Positions 42,807 to 51,695 of a stretch of DNA of 64,000 bases are shown here, in pieces. The notes under the pieces are model-generated. The model was not told the DNA's origin, did not search any database, and worked only from the letters and a program-made list of their open reading frames with translations. Every line of letters begins with the position of its first letter. The first letter of the stretch is position 1. The DNA is from Photobacterium rosenbergii (lineage in GTDB: Bacteria > Pseudomonadota > Gammaproteobacteria > Enterobacterales > Vibrionaceae). The stretch covers positions 530,856 through 594,855 of the forward strand of contig NZ_PYMB01000002.1 of the NCBI RefSeq assembly GCF_003026455.1. Direction: 5' to 3'. Position numbers and translations under genes: made by a program.

Positions 42807-44957
42807 TTAAAATTTACCGTAGTAGCCTTCTTTCAAGGCATCATAAAGGTTTGCGGCGGTGTGTGTTTCGCCATCATACTCGATTTCTTCGTTACCCTTG
42901 GCTTCAAACGTTGAGCCATCTTCAAGGGTGAAGACATAGGTGGTGTTTTCAAGATCTTTCTCTTTCACCAATACGCCTTGGAACACTTCTGGGTTGAAAC
43001 GGAAAGTCGTACAACCTTTCAAGCCCTTGTCGTAGGCATCCATATAGATGTCTTTGAAGTCCTCGAACGGGAAGTCAGTTGGTACGTTGGCTGTTTTCGA
43101 GATAGACGAGTCAATCCAGCGCTGGGCTGCTGCCTGTACTTCTACATGTTGGCTCGGTGTAATGTCATCTGCAGTAATAAAGTATTCCGGTAGCTGGCAC
43201 TCTTCATCAGTGGTGTAAGGCATCGCCTTTTTGTTAACCAGTTTGCGGTAGGCTAGCAATTCGAAGCTGTAAACATCCACACTCTCTTTCGACTTCTTAC
43301 CCGGGACGATAACGTTGCGGGTGTAGTGGTGCGCAAAGCTTGGTTCAATACCGTTACTCGCGTTGTTAGCCAAAGACAGGGAAATGGTTCCTGTTGGTGC
43401 AATTGAGCTGTGGTGCGTAAAGCGGCAACCGTGTTTCGCAAGATCGTCAACCAACTTAGGCTCAATTTCGCTAACCTGTTGCATGTAGCGGCTGTATTTG
43501 GCGTGAAGGACTTTACCTTTCACCTTGTCACCGACTTTAATGCCGTCTTTTGCCATTTCAGGGCGAAGGCGAAGCATCTTGGCTGTGATTTCGAACTCTT
43601 CGTCCATCACAGGCGCTACGCCTTTTTCTTTGGCTAGCTTCAGGCCTTCTTTCCAACCAGTGATCGCCATTTCCTGAGCAACTTGCTCGGTAAAGGCAAC
43701 AGAAGCGGCGCTGCCGTATTTGTGCTTCAGCATAGTGGTGGTAGAGCCAAGACCCAAGAAGCCCATACCATGACGACGCTTGCTGGTAATTTCGTGGCGT
43801 TGCTTCTCAAGTGGAAGCTGGTTGATTTCTACCACGTTATCCAGCATACGGGTAAAGATAGCCACAACCTTGCGGTAAGCATCCCAGTCGAAGTGAGCGT
43901 TGTCGGTGAAAGGTTCGCGAACAAACTTGGTCAGGTTTACCGAACCCAGCAAGCAAGCACCGTAAGGTGGTAGTGGTTGCTCACCACATGGGTTGGTCGC
44001 GCGGATCTCCTCACAGAACCAGTTGTTGTTCATCTGGTTGACTTTGTCGATCAGGATAAAGCCCGGCTCGGCGTAGTCGTAGGTGGATGTCATGATGACA
44101 TTCCATAGGTTACGCGCTGGCAAGGTGCGGAAGATTTTACATGCTACGCGGCCTTCTGCATCCTCAACCAGGTTCTCTTTGGTTGGCCAGTCAGCCCAAA
44201 CAATGCTGTCGTCATTGTCTAGGTCCAGCTTATCCTGTTTGGCTTCTTTCGCCGTGATAGGGAAGATAAGTTGCCAAGATGTATCGTTCTTAACAGCCTC
44301 AATGAAGTCTTCGGTGATCAGCAGCGACAGGTTGAACTGGCGAAGGCGTCCGTCTTCACGCTTGGCGCGGATGAAGTCGATGATATCCGGATGGCGGATA
44401 TCCATAGTACCCATTTGCGCACCGCGACGGCCACCGGCTGAAGAGACGGTAAAACACATCTTGTCATAGATATCCATGAAAGAAAGTGGGCCAGATGTGT
44501 ATGCGCCTGCACCAGAGACAAAAGCACCGCGTGGGCGCAGGGTCGAGAAGTCATAACCGATACCACAGCCGGCTTTTAGCGTCAGGCCTGCTTCATGGAC
44601 TTTGCCCAGGATATCATCCATTGAATCTTCAATGGTGCCAGAAACGGTACAGTTAATGGTTGAAGTGGCAGGCTTGTGTTCGAATGCACCTGCGTTTGAG
44701 GTGATACGACCCGCTGGAATTGCCCCGTTACGGAGTGCCCATAGGAATTCGTTATACCAATGATCTTTAGCGTCATCGTTTTCTAGATCTGCCAATGCGC
44801 GGGCAACGCGTTTGAAAGTATCGTCAAGCGTGACATCAATAGCTTCTCCGTGCTTTGATTTCAAACGATACTTACTGTCCCAAATTTCCATTGAAGTGGA
44901 TTGGTACTCGATATCGACGGCTTGAGAGACTTCCGAAGCGGTTGGGGATTTCGCCAT
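42807..44957 (-). CDS. nrdJa: Adenosylcobalamin-dependent ribonucleotide reductase, large chain (NrdJa)
   Basis: The 716-residue protein holds the class II ribonucleotide reductase barrel. The hallmarks are SNAGAFEHKPATSTINCTVSG near residue 95, LKAGCGIGYDFSTLRPRG near residue 130, TNPCGEQPLPPYGACLLGSVNL near residue 340 with the catalytic Cys and Glu, and APTGTISLSLANNASNGIEPSF near residue 520. It makes deoxyribonucleotides with vitamin B12 and without needing oxygen. It is shorter than one-piece NrdJ because the TSCPD part is encoded by the next gene. I saw no cobalamin riboswitch in the upstream spacer. Confidence 0.94.
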   Translation of the reverse strand: MAKSPTASEVSQAVDIEYQSTSMEIWDSKYRLKSKHGEAIDVTLDDTFKRVARALADLENDDAKDHWYNEFLWALRNGAIPAGRITSNAGAFEHKPATSTINCTVSGTIEDSMDDILGKVHEAGLTLKAGCGIGYDFSTLRPRGAFVSGAGAYTSGPLSFMDIYDKMCFTVSSAGGRRGAQMGTMDIRHPDIIDFIRAKREDGRLRQFNLSLLITEDFIEAVKNDTSWQLIFPITAKEAKQDKLDLDNDDSIVWADWPTKENLVEDAEGRVACKIFRTLPARNLWNVIMTSTYDYAEPGFILIDKVNQMNNNWFCEEIRATNPCGEQPLPPYGACLLGSVNLTKFVREPFTDNAHFDWDAYRKVVAIFTRMLDNVVEINQLPLEKQRHEITSKRRHGMGFLGLGSTTTMLKHKYGSAASVAFTEQVAQEMAITGWKEGLKLAKEKGVAPVMDEEFEITAKMLRLRPEMAKDGIKVGDKVKGKVLHAKYSRYMQQVSEIEPKLVDDLAKHGCRFTHHSSIAPTGTISLSLANNASNGIEPSFAHHYTRNVIVPGKKSKESVDVYSFELLAYRKLVNKKAMPYTTDEECQLPEYFITADDITPSQHVEVQAAAQRWIDSSISKTANVPTDFPFEDFKDIYMDAYDKGLKGCTTFRFNPEVFQGVLVKEKDLENTTYVFTLEDGSTFEAKGNEEIEYDGETHTAANLYDALKEGYYGKF

Positions 44958-45381
44958 TATGAATGCACCTTACTGTTATCATGTTGTGTTGCTGCTAGCT
45001 AGAAACAGAGTTATCCAACCCATGTTTATAGCTTACTCACCCAGTTGAGCGTGGAGGGTGAAAATCAGCAAGGCGCAGATCAAACCACTAACCCAACAGA
45101 TCTTCAAGTCTTGACAAGCCGATAATCAAGCTTTGTAACTAATTGGTAGTAGCAATGAATTTTATAGATGGATTGGTTGTAAACAACCTTGGTGAAATGT
45201 GATCAAACCGCTCGACAGCGGCAAAAGTAGTATAAGTCAGTTATCGCTAGTATATTGATTTATAAAACAACTTAGTGCCAAAAATTTGATGGCTAGCATG
45301 TAAGCAGGATAGGCGTTACATCAAATTTGTATGTTGCACTACAGTTTATTTACCGCATTCACATTGCCACAAGGAAAGTTT
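44958..45381. other. Divergent intergenic region nrdJa/VanX-like gene
   Basis: This 424-base spacer holds both promoters. The clearest structure is GGTTGT-AA-ACAACC at 45175-45188, a 14-base palindrome that could be an operator. I found no NrdR box pair and no cobalamin riboswitch core. No small gene was seen. Confidence 0.45.
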
Positions 45382-46068
45382 ATGACTCAAAGGATGCCTA
45401 TCTATAGCTTCATCGTGTTTATTGTGACTCTACTGAGTTTCCCTTCGATTGCCAAATCAATACCTGAAGGGTTCGTTGATATCCAGCAGGTAGATCCAAC
45501 CATAGTGGTTGATATCCGTTATTTCAGTAGTGACAACTTTGTGGGTGATCGTATCAGTGGTTACAAAGCGGCAAAGGCAATCAGTACCAAGGAGACTGCC
45601 CAAGCGCTTGCCAATGCACAGCGTGATTTGAAACAGTTTGGACTCGGCTTCAAAGTGTTTGATGCTTACCGCCCGCAACCGGCTGTGGACCATTTTGTCC
45701 GTTGGGCAGAAGATTTATCCGATACGCGAATGAAAGAGAAATACTACCCAACAGTAGAGAAGAAGAATTTATTCCGTGATGGGTATATTGCTGCCAAATC
45801 TGGTCACTCGAGGGGGAGTACGGTGGATCTGACTTTGATTGATCTTGCTAGTGGCGATGAGCTAGATATGGGGACGGGGTGGGATTACTTCGGAAAAGCC
45901 TCATGGCCCAGTTCACCGAAAAGTACAGCCCAGCAGCGAGCAAACAGGATGTTGCTACAAAGTGTCATGCTCAAAAATGGTTTCAAGCCACTAAAAGAAG
46001 AGTGGTGGCATTTCACTTTAGCGGATGAGCCCTATCCGGAGACGTATTTCACTTTTAATGTGAAATAA
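45382..46068 (+). CDS. D-Ala-D-Ala dipeptidase (VanX/DdpX family, M15D)
   Basis: The frame opens earlier, but ATG 45382 (MTQRMPIYSFIVFIVTLLSF) has AAGGAAAG before it and gives 228 residues with a signal peptide. Zinc and catalytic motifs of M15D peptidases are visible: VDIRYFSSDNFVG, KVFDAYRPQPAVDHF with the conserved Arg, SGHSRGSTVDLT with metal-binding His and Asp, and KEEWWHF with the catalytic Glu and metal-binding His. It cleaves D-Ala-D-Ala in the periplasm, probably for cell-wall recycling or nutrition; no van resistance genes are near. Confidence 0.93.
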   Translation: MTQRMPIYSFIVFIVTLLSFPSIAKSIPEGFVDIQQVDPTIVVDIRYFSSDNFVGDRISGYKAAKAISTKETAQALANAQRDLKQFGLGFKVFDAYRPQPAVDHFVRWAEDLSDTRMKEKYYPTVEKKNLFRDGYIAAKSGHSRGSTVDLTLIDLASGDELDMGTGWDYFGKASWPSSPKSTAQQRANRMLLQSVMLKNGFKPLKEEWWHFTLADEPYPETYFTFNVK

Positions 46069-46073
46069 AAAAG

Positions 46074-46093
46074 GGGGCACCGAAAGGTGCCCC
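46074..46093. terminator. Bidirectional terminator, VanX-like gene and porin 1
   Basis: GGGGCACC (46074-46081) and GGTGCCCC (46086-46093) pair around a GAAA tetraloop, with A- and T-runs on the flanks. It serves the two converging genes. Confidence 0.92.
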
Positions 46094-46145
46094 AAAAGTG
46101 TCAAATGAATTCGACAGAATGAACACAGATTAGCGAGTTAGTACC

Positions 46146-47228
46146 TTAGAAGTTGTAACGCACTAGCAGAGCAAGTTCGTCGTCTAGGCCAGCATCAGAG
46201 CCGAAGGCATTTTTGCTGCTTGCGTCAATTTGGTACTCAGCTGCAACAATGACTGGGCCAGTGAAATAAGCCACACCTAGCGTCGCATATGCATGCTTAG
46301 CTGATGAGTTGTCATCTTCCAGTTGGTTATAGCCGGCTAGAAGCTGGAACTGGTTGATATCATACGTCGCAGCAAGTTCTAGACCTGTTGTTGCTTTGAT
46401 TGTATCGCCGTTGCCACTTGATGGTGTAGCATCTTTAAATACGCTGCCAGAGGCATTCTGATGATTGCGGAACTGGCCGTAGTTAGCAGCAAGGTATAGA
46501 GATTCGTTTTCGTATGTGATGACGGCGTTCGCCACTTTTGCGTCTGCTCGGTCGTCGAACTTAGTTTCGCCATAAACACCGCTCACGCCCACGATACCCA
46601 TTCCAGTGTCGAAGTCATAACCTAGCATCGCTTGGTAGCCGTAGTCACGGTCGTAACCACCGATAACATCACCTTGGTCATCACGGGAAAGGTTAGAGTC
46701 CTGGAATTGGTACTGAAGACCAACCTGAACGCCGTAGAAGTTGTTGCGGTATTGGATTACGTCATCCGCACGGCCTGTACCATGTACGCCACCGTCGCTA
46801 GTAATACCGTCATAGTTACCAGCGGTGTCACCACCGTAAACCCAGAAGATATCAGTTTTGCCGGTTACGTCGTAATGAACAGACCAAGCTTTACCAAGGG
46901 TGAAGTTACCAAATTTTTCGTTGTCCGCTGTGATGTAACCAAGACGGTTTGAAATATGGTTATCTTCAGAGTTATTTGCTAGTGCATCGTATGCCCACTC
47001 AGCACGGGTACCGATATCCCAGCCGCTTTCTAGGGCATGGGTATAGCCGAAGTTGATACGAGATGATTGGTTACGAAGTTCAGAGTCACCATCAGAGAAA
47101 CGAGCACTTGCTGCCAAACGGCCACCAACAGAGAAAGTGTTAGTGCCATCGTTATAAACTTCCAATGCATGTACAGACGATGATGCTGCCGCTGCTGCCA
47201 CTGCTAGGGCAATTACCTTTTTATTCAT
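46146..47228 (-). CDS. Outer membrane porin 1 (OmpU/OmpT-like)
   Basis: The 360-residue protein has a signal peptide (MNKKVIALAVAAAAASSSVHA) and a 16-strand porin pattern: LEVYNDGTNTFSVGGRLAASARFSD, RINFGYTHALESGWDIGTRAEWAYD, FTLGKAWSVHYDVTGKTDIFW, the constriction-loop region YGGDTAGNYDGITSDGGVHGTGRADDVIQYRNN and the final strand LALLVRYNF ending in Phe. It forms a trimeric general diffusion pore. It is a close paralogue of the porin just upstream, with the same gene order and similar length. AGGATC precedes the start. Confidence 0.95.
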   Translation of the reverse strand: MNKKVIALAVAAAAASSSVHALEVYNDGTNTFSVGGRLAASARFSDGDSELRNQSSRINFGYTHALESGWDIGTRAEWAYDALANNSEDNHISNRLGYITADNEKFGNFTLGKAWSVHYDVTGKTDIFWVYGGDTAGNYDGITSDGGVHGTGRADDVIQYRNNFYGVQVGLQYQFQDSNLSRDDQGDVIGGYDRDYGYQAMLGYDFDTGMGIVGVSGVYGETKFDDRADAKVANAVITYENESLYLAANYGQFRNHQNASGSVFKDATPSSGNGDTIKATTGLELAATYDINQFQLLAGYNQLEDDNSSAKHAYATLGVAYFTGPVIVAAEYQIDASSKNAFGSDAGLDDELALLVRYNF

Positions 47229-47580
47229 TTCTTAGATCCTAATATTTTAATGGTGTGTCGCACCTTGTAAGTGCTTGTTTTTATTTTTTAATACTAAGTT
47301 CCGTAGTAATAGTGAAATGTTCTTAATAGGCAGGTTTTAAAGAAAAATTTAGAGGTAAGTGATTGTTTTTAATGGTCTGGTTGATTGTTTTTTTACGTTT
47401 TTTACAAGCGACGTTTCACTGCCTTGGCATAAGGATGTTAACGGCAGTGCCACGGCAAAAAGTTATTTTTCCAGCTTTTGAGTTTTAGAATTTTTTGCTA
47501 TTTACAAAAGCTATATATTGCTTTGGAAAGATGAGGCGATATGAATCAATTTCGAGCTTACAGAAGGGCAAAATAAAAAA
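47229..47580. promoter_or_regulatory. Promoter region of porin 1
   Basis: The spacer between the terminator of porin 2 and the start of porin 1 is about 350 bases and AT-rich. It must hold the porin 1 promoter; ToxR or OmpR control is plausible for such porins, but no motif is certain. No gene is seen. Confidence 0.4.
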
Positions 47581-47605
47581 GGGGCACGTCCATCGTGCCC
47601 CAAAA
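47581..47605. terminator. Terminator after porin 2
   Basis: GGGGCACG (47581-47588) pairs with CGTGCCCC (47594-47601). On the minus strand TTTTTTATTTT follows, so porin 2 is transcribed separately from porin 1. Confidence 0.92.
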
Positions 47606-47694
47606 AGAAAGATCAAATCATTTGATGAAAAAGACAATGAACGAGTAAAGGCATTGCAGCCTTTACTCATGTTGTGTGCCGCAGGGGCAAATGC

Positions 47695-48789
47695 TTAGAA
47701 GTTGTAGCGGGCAAGAATAGCAAACACATTGTCTAGATCGGCATCAGCGCCAGTGTTTGTTTTGCTGCTTGTATCAATCTTATACTCAGTGGCTAAAATC
47801 ATTGGGCCGACAAAGTAAGCGGCACCAATGGTTGAATAGGCATATTTAGCGCTTGAGTTATCATCTTCAAGCAGGTTGTAGCCACCTAGTAGCTGGAACT
47901 GGTCGAACGTATAAGAAGCAAATAGCTCGTAACCCGTCGCTGACTTGATCATACCGTTGCTGGTAGCGCTGCTGCTGGTGAAATCTGATTTGTTGAATGC
48001 GGCATTGGTGGTTTTACTTTGGTGGTTACGGAACTCACCGTAGTTTGCTGCCACATAGATAGCGCTTGTCTCATAAGAGATTACGGCGTTGGCAACACGG
48101 GCATCTTCGCGATCGTCGAATTTAGTTTCGCCGTATACACCGCTTAGGCTAAGAATACCGTCGCCAAGGTCAAACTCGTAGCCGGCCATTGCCTGATAGC
48201 CGTAGTCACGATCGTAACCACCGATAACATTACCTGCATCATTTCGTTGCAGGTTAGTATCTTGGAACTGATACTGAAGACCAACTTGTAGGCCATTGAA
48301 GTTATTTCGGTACTGGATAACATCATCCGCACGACCAGAACCGTGAACACCACCGTCACTAGAGATGCCGTCATAGTTACCTGCCGTATCACCACCGTTG
48401 ATCCAGAAACGGTCTGTTTTACCAGTTACGTCGTAACGTACAGACCATGCTTTACCAAGGGTGAAATTACCGAACTTTTCGTTGTCTGCCGAAATGTAGC
48501 CCAAACGGTTTCTAATAACGTTATCGTCGTTGTTGTTCGCTAATGCGTTATAAGCCCATTCTGCGCGAGTACCAATATCCCAGCCATTTTCCAGAGCGTG
48601 AGTAAAACCAAAGTTAATACGTGAAGATTGGTTGTTTAGGCTCGAGTCACCGTCTGAAAACTTTGCGCTTAATGCTAGGCGGCCACCTACCGAGAAAGTA
48701 TTCGTTCCATCATTATATACTTCAACTGCGTGTACTGAAGATGATGCTGCCACCGCTGCTACTGCTAGCGCAATTAGCTTTTTATTCAT
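47695..48789 (-). CDS. Outer membrane porin 2 (OmpU/OmpT-like)
   Basis: The 364-residue protein is the tandem paralogue of porin 1. The signal MNKKLIALAVAAVAASSSVHA is followed by VEVYNDGTNTFSVGGRLALSAKFSD, NFGFTHALENGWDIGTRAEWAYN, KAWSVRYDVTGKTDRFWINGGDTAGNYDGISSDG and the last strand FAILARYNF. Differences from porin 1 gather in surface loops (for example RDDQGDV versus RNDAGNV, and QSKTTNAAFNKSDFTSSSATSNG versus a shorter loop). The start follows AGGAAATAAAAA. Separate terminators show each porin has its own transcript. Confidence 0.95.
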   Translation of the reverse strand: MNKKLIALAVAAVAASSSVHAVEVYNDGTNTFSVGGRLALSAKFSDGDSSLNNQSSRINFGFTHALENGWDIGTRAEWAYNALANNNDDNVIRNRLGYISADNEKFGNFTLGKAWSVRYDVTGKTDRFWINGGDTAGNYDGISSDGGVHGSGRADDVIQYRNNFNGLQVGLQYQFQDTNLQRNDAGNVIGGYDRDYGYQAMAGYEFDLGDGILSLSGVYGETKFDDREDARVANAVISYETSAIYVAANYGEFRNHQSKTTNAAFNKSDFTSSSATSNGMIKSATGYELFASYTFDQFQLLGGYNLLEDDNSSAKYAYSTIGAAYFVGPMILATEYKIDTSSKTNTGADADLDNVFAILARYNF

Positions 48790-49250
48790 TTTTTATTTCC
48801 TGTATGTATTTGCAAAGAGCACAGGCTTAGTGCTCGTTGATATTTTTATTACTAAGTTCCATGTAGTAATAGTAAAACAATCTTAAAGCTGATTTTTAGA
48901 AATGTTTTTATTTATACTGTTGAATTTGTTTGGTTTTTTACTTTTGTAATATATTTGCTTACATTCAGGGTGTGGTGGGTAATTAAGCAATGTGTAAATA
49001 ATGCTTTGTATATCACGAGGTGTTTTTTGATTGACCAAAATCGAGGTGGCTTATTTATTCGCGTTGCTTATGTTTATTATTGTGGGTAATGATTCATTTT
49101 GGTGGTTGGGTGTAAATAATAGCAACTATAGTAAAGCGAAGTCTTGCTGGTAAATATTAATGTTGCGGTGTAAATAACTGCTAGGATTTCACGGTGTATT
49201 TGTAGCTAGTATCGAGTGGGACTTTGGATGGGATGGAGAAGGGAATAAAA
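48790..49250. promoter_or_regulatory. Promoter region of porin 2
   Basis: This long, AT-rich upstream region (about 460 bases up to the next terminator) holds the porin 2 promoter. Long leaders are common for regulated porins. I see no certain box and no gene in it. Confidence 0.4.
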
Positions 49251-49275
49251 GGGCTGGTATTATCACCAGCCCTGA
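49251..49275 (-). terminator. Terminator of the DsbA-like gene
   Basis: GGGCTGGT (49251-49258) pairs with ACCAGCCC (49265-49272); CTTTTATT follows on the minus strand. Confidence 0.88.
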
Positions 49276-49286
49276 ATAAAAGCGTA

Positions 49287-49916
49287 TTACTGTTTTTCTG
49301 ATAAGTAACGAATAGTGTTAGCTAAATCTTCTAAACTGTCGTGAGCTCCATTCTGTACCAGGTATTTCCCTTTGACTAGGAAAGAAGGTACCGAGGTAAT
49401 TTGTGCATTTTGCTCGAGTTGATTAGCGCTTGTCATCTGCTGGTAGACTTGCTCTTTTTGCTCATCATTGAGGTCGAATGGGCTGACAATATCGTACTGG
49501 CTGAAGATTTCGTCCAGTTTGTTTTTGCGGCCCTCTTCATCTAAATCGGCTGCTTGTTCCTGCACAAAGCCAAACAGAGCCTCTTTCAGCTCAGGTGAAG
49601 GCTTACCATCACTCTGAACCGCCGCAGTGTAGTAAAGGTAGGCAGCATATTGTGCGCTTTCGTTGAAAGTAACATGAACTTGGTCGATATCCACCTCTGC
49701 CAGTTTTTTGATTTCCGGCAGCATCAACTCCATATTTCGGCAGTGGCCACAGCCAAGAGAGAAAACTTCTACAACATCGGCGACGCCTTCAGTTGGAGTT
49801 TCAACAACCGTGTATTTTACCCCTTCTTTAGGCATCTCATTTTCACTGCATCCTGTCAGGGCCACTAGAAGAAAGAGGGTAGAGGCAAAGATTTTAGTTA
49901 GTGTACTCATACTCAT
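49287..49916 (-). CDS. DsbA-family thiol:disulfide lipoprotein
   Basis: I place the start at ATG 49916 (MSMSTLTKIFASTLFLLVALTGC), which gives a lipobox with Cys23 and 209 residues; ATG 49910 is also possible and neither has a strong ribosome site. The DsbA-like thioredoxin domain has the CGHC active site in VFSLGCGHCRNMELMLPE, a helical insert (residues 80-170) and the cis-Pro region ITSVPSFLVKGKY. It is probably an envelope oxidase or reductase. Compared with DsbA, the membrane anchoring is unusual. Confidence 0.92.
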   Translation of the reverse strand: MSMSTLTKIFASTLFLLVALTGCSENEMPKEGVKYTVVETPTEGVADVVEVFSLGCGHCRNMELMLPEIKKLAEVDIDQVHVTFNESAQYAAYLYYTAAVQSDGKPSPELKEALFGFVQEQAADLDEEGRKNKLDEIFSQYDIVSPFDLNDEQKEQVYQQMTSANQLEQNAQITSVPSFLVKGKYLVQNGAHDSLEDLANTIRYLSEKQ

Positions 49917-50130
49917 ATTTGTATTGGGTATTAAAACAGTAAGTATGGATGAAAATGACAGTGAGATCGCTAACAAGAATCAATTTACTTGTATCTAGTC
50001 CAAGAACACGGTGAGTTTTCACACGGTTAATGAATAACATAATGCAATGCGTTTAAGTGCTAGGCATAATTTGAAGCAATGGCTTAGTAACCTTGTCTAT
50101 GTAATAGCAGAACAACAAATAGTAGGAAAT

Positions 50131-50598
50131 ATGAATAAAGAGCAAAGGGAATTTCTCGAACAATATCTAGCCACACTAACACCAACAGAGCGCGATGCTG
50201 TACCAGAGGCCATTGCCGAGTATTTTTGTGCCGATGAATACAATGCCAATGAGTGTGCAAGGCTAATCAATCAGGGGATCAAGCGTGCATCTTGTAGCTT
50301 GAAAGCGGGTTATGATGCCGAGCAAGAGCCCCTACCAAAAGTCGGACGCTTATCAGTCGTGCTCAACTGGGCACAAGAACCGGTTTGTATCATTAAACTG
50401 AAAGACATTTCTATTTGCCCTTTTAATGAAGTCACACCGGAGTTTGCGGCACTGGAAGGTGAGGGTGATCTGACTTACCTGTGGTGGCGGAATGCGCACA
50501 TGGCGTTCTTCACAAAATATGCCGCCAGTTTAGGTGTTGAGTTCAATGAGTCGTCTGACTTGGTGTTGGAGCATTTTGAAAAGGTATACCCACGCTAA
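50131..50598 (+). CDS. ASCH-domain protein
   Basis: The start is ATG 50131 (MNKEQREFLEQYL) behind TAGGAAAT, giving 155 residues. An N-terminal helical part (LEQYLATLTPTERDAVPEAIAEYFC) leads to the ASCH fold with NQGIKRASCSLKAGYDAEQEPLPKVGRLSVVLNW and the core QEPVCIIKLKDISICPFNEVTPEFAALEGEGDLTYLWWRNAH. ASCH proteins bind RNA or modified nucleosides; some, such as YqfB, hydrolyse N4-acetylcytidine. The stop is at 50596-50598. It stands alone, convergent with the lipase gene. Confidence 0.88.
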   Translation: MNKEQREFLEQYLATLTPTERDAVPEAIAEYFCADEYNANECARLINQGIKRASCSLKAGYDAEQEPLPKVGRLSVVLNWAQEPVCIIKLKDISICPFNEVTPEFAALEGEGDLTYLWWRNAHMAFFTKYAASLGVEFNESSDLVLEHFEKVYPR

Positions 50599-50611
50599 GT
50601 GGCAGTCGCGG

Positions 50612-50640
50612 AACCAGCTGCGAGCTTCGCAGCTTGGTTT
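50612..50640. terminator. Bidirectional terminator, ASCH gene and lipase gene
   Basis: AACCAGCTGCGA (50612-50623) pairs with TCGCAGC-T-TGGTT (50627-50639) with one bulged base, and TTTT follows. It reaches the stop codon of the lipase gene. Confidence 0.8.
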
Positions 50641-51647
50641 TATGCACACTCTTTAATGAAAAATTGCTCAAAGAAGGACAGGGTTTCACCCATTACTTGA
50701 TCCCTCAATTCATCTTTTTCCATCAGTAGTTCATGACGTGCCGATTCAATCACTTTTAATTGGCATTGCTCAGTATTGCCATTAAACAGATGATGAGCGC
50801 GGTTATCGACAATTGTGTCATTTCCTGCTTGTAGCAAGAGCAGGGGAGTCTTCAAATTTTTTGACTCTTGAATGCACTGTTTAGCTGCCCGCATTGCCTG
50901 CCATATCCACCTGGCGCTGGGTCCACCAACACGTAATTCTGGATGGGTTTGATAAAGATGTTTAGCCCAAACATAGCGCAATTGGCTCTGACATTGATCG
51001 TTTTGTTCAAATGGCAACTCATGATAAGCCTTCTGCCCAAGGCCATAATCTGGCTTGGATTGGTATAGGTCATAAAGTTTCGCGACTGCAGGGGCGACAA
51101 ACCGCAGCGGGCTGGATATATGAATACCAAACATTGGGGCATTTAACACAGCGGCATTGAATATATTGGGGTGCTGTTCCATATAAAGTGTTGAAACTGC
51201 ACCGCCCATGGAGTGTGCCAACAAAAAACATCGGGAATAGCGGTTTGGCTGTACGATGGTTTTGATGAAGGTATCAAGGTCTGCCACATAGTCCGCAAAG
51301 GTATCGACATGGCCTAGTTCAGGATCATCGGCAAGGCGACCGGACGCCCCTTGGCCCCGGTGATCATAGGTATAGATGTCAAAGCCGTGGGCAAAGTACT
51401 CAAACATCACTTCTTGATATTTCCACACACTCTCATTTCGGCCGTTTACGATAACGACACAATATCGGTTTTGCGGCAGTAATGGTGCTTCACTTTGACA
51501 AAGGCTAATACCAAATAGTGGAATACCGTTGACACCGTTAAATGTGTGCTCCTGACGTTGCTGCCACATACGGTGAATGTCGTGGCTCATTAATTCAGTA
51601 AATACCGACTCTTTGGTGACGAAGTCCGTTGGGCGTAGTGGGGACAT
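50640..51647 (-). CDS. PldB-like lysophospholipase (alpha/beta hydrolase)
   Basis: The 335-residue protein is a serine alpha/beta hydrolase of the PldB/monoacylglycerol lipase group. YCVVIVNGRNESVWKYQEVMFEYFAHGFDIYTYDHRGQGASGR gives the oxyanion region, AHSMGGAVSTLYM the nucleophile serine, and QAGNDTIVDNRAHHLF with SARHELLMEKDELRDQV the Asp and His. It probably degrades lysophospholipids at the inner membrane. It lies 48 bases after a YjjU-like patatin on the same strand, so the two lipases are likely one operon. Confidence 0.93.
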   Translation of the reverse strand: MSPLRPTDFVTKESVFTELMSHDIHRMWQQRQEHTFNGVNGIPLFGISLCQSEAPLLPQNRYCVVIVNGRNESVWKYQEVMFEYFAHGFDIYTYDHRGQGASGRLADDPELGHVDTFADYVADLDTFIKTIVQPNRYSRCFLLAHSMGGAVSTLYMEQHPNIFNAAVLNAPMFGIHISSPLRFVAPAVAKLYDLYQSKPDYGLGQKAYHELPFEQNDQCQSQLRYVWAKHLYQTHPELRVGGPSARWIWQAMRAAKQCIQESKNLKTPLLLLQAGNDTIVDNRAHHLFNGNTEQCQLKVIESARHELLMEKDELRDQVMGETLSFFEQFFIKECA

Positions 51648-51695
51648 GAATCCTTCCTTTGTTTTGCTTTATTGTTGTACGTTGCAGGAACGTTT

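Noticed and set aside
44958-45381. Possible cobalamin riboswitch upstream of nrdJa
   Set aside because: I looked for the conserved B12-box and paired core on the minus strand and did not find them; only a short GGTTGT-AA-ACAACC palindrome is present.
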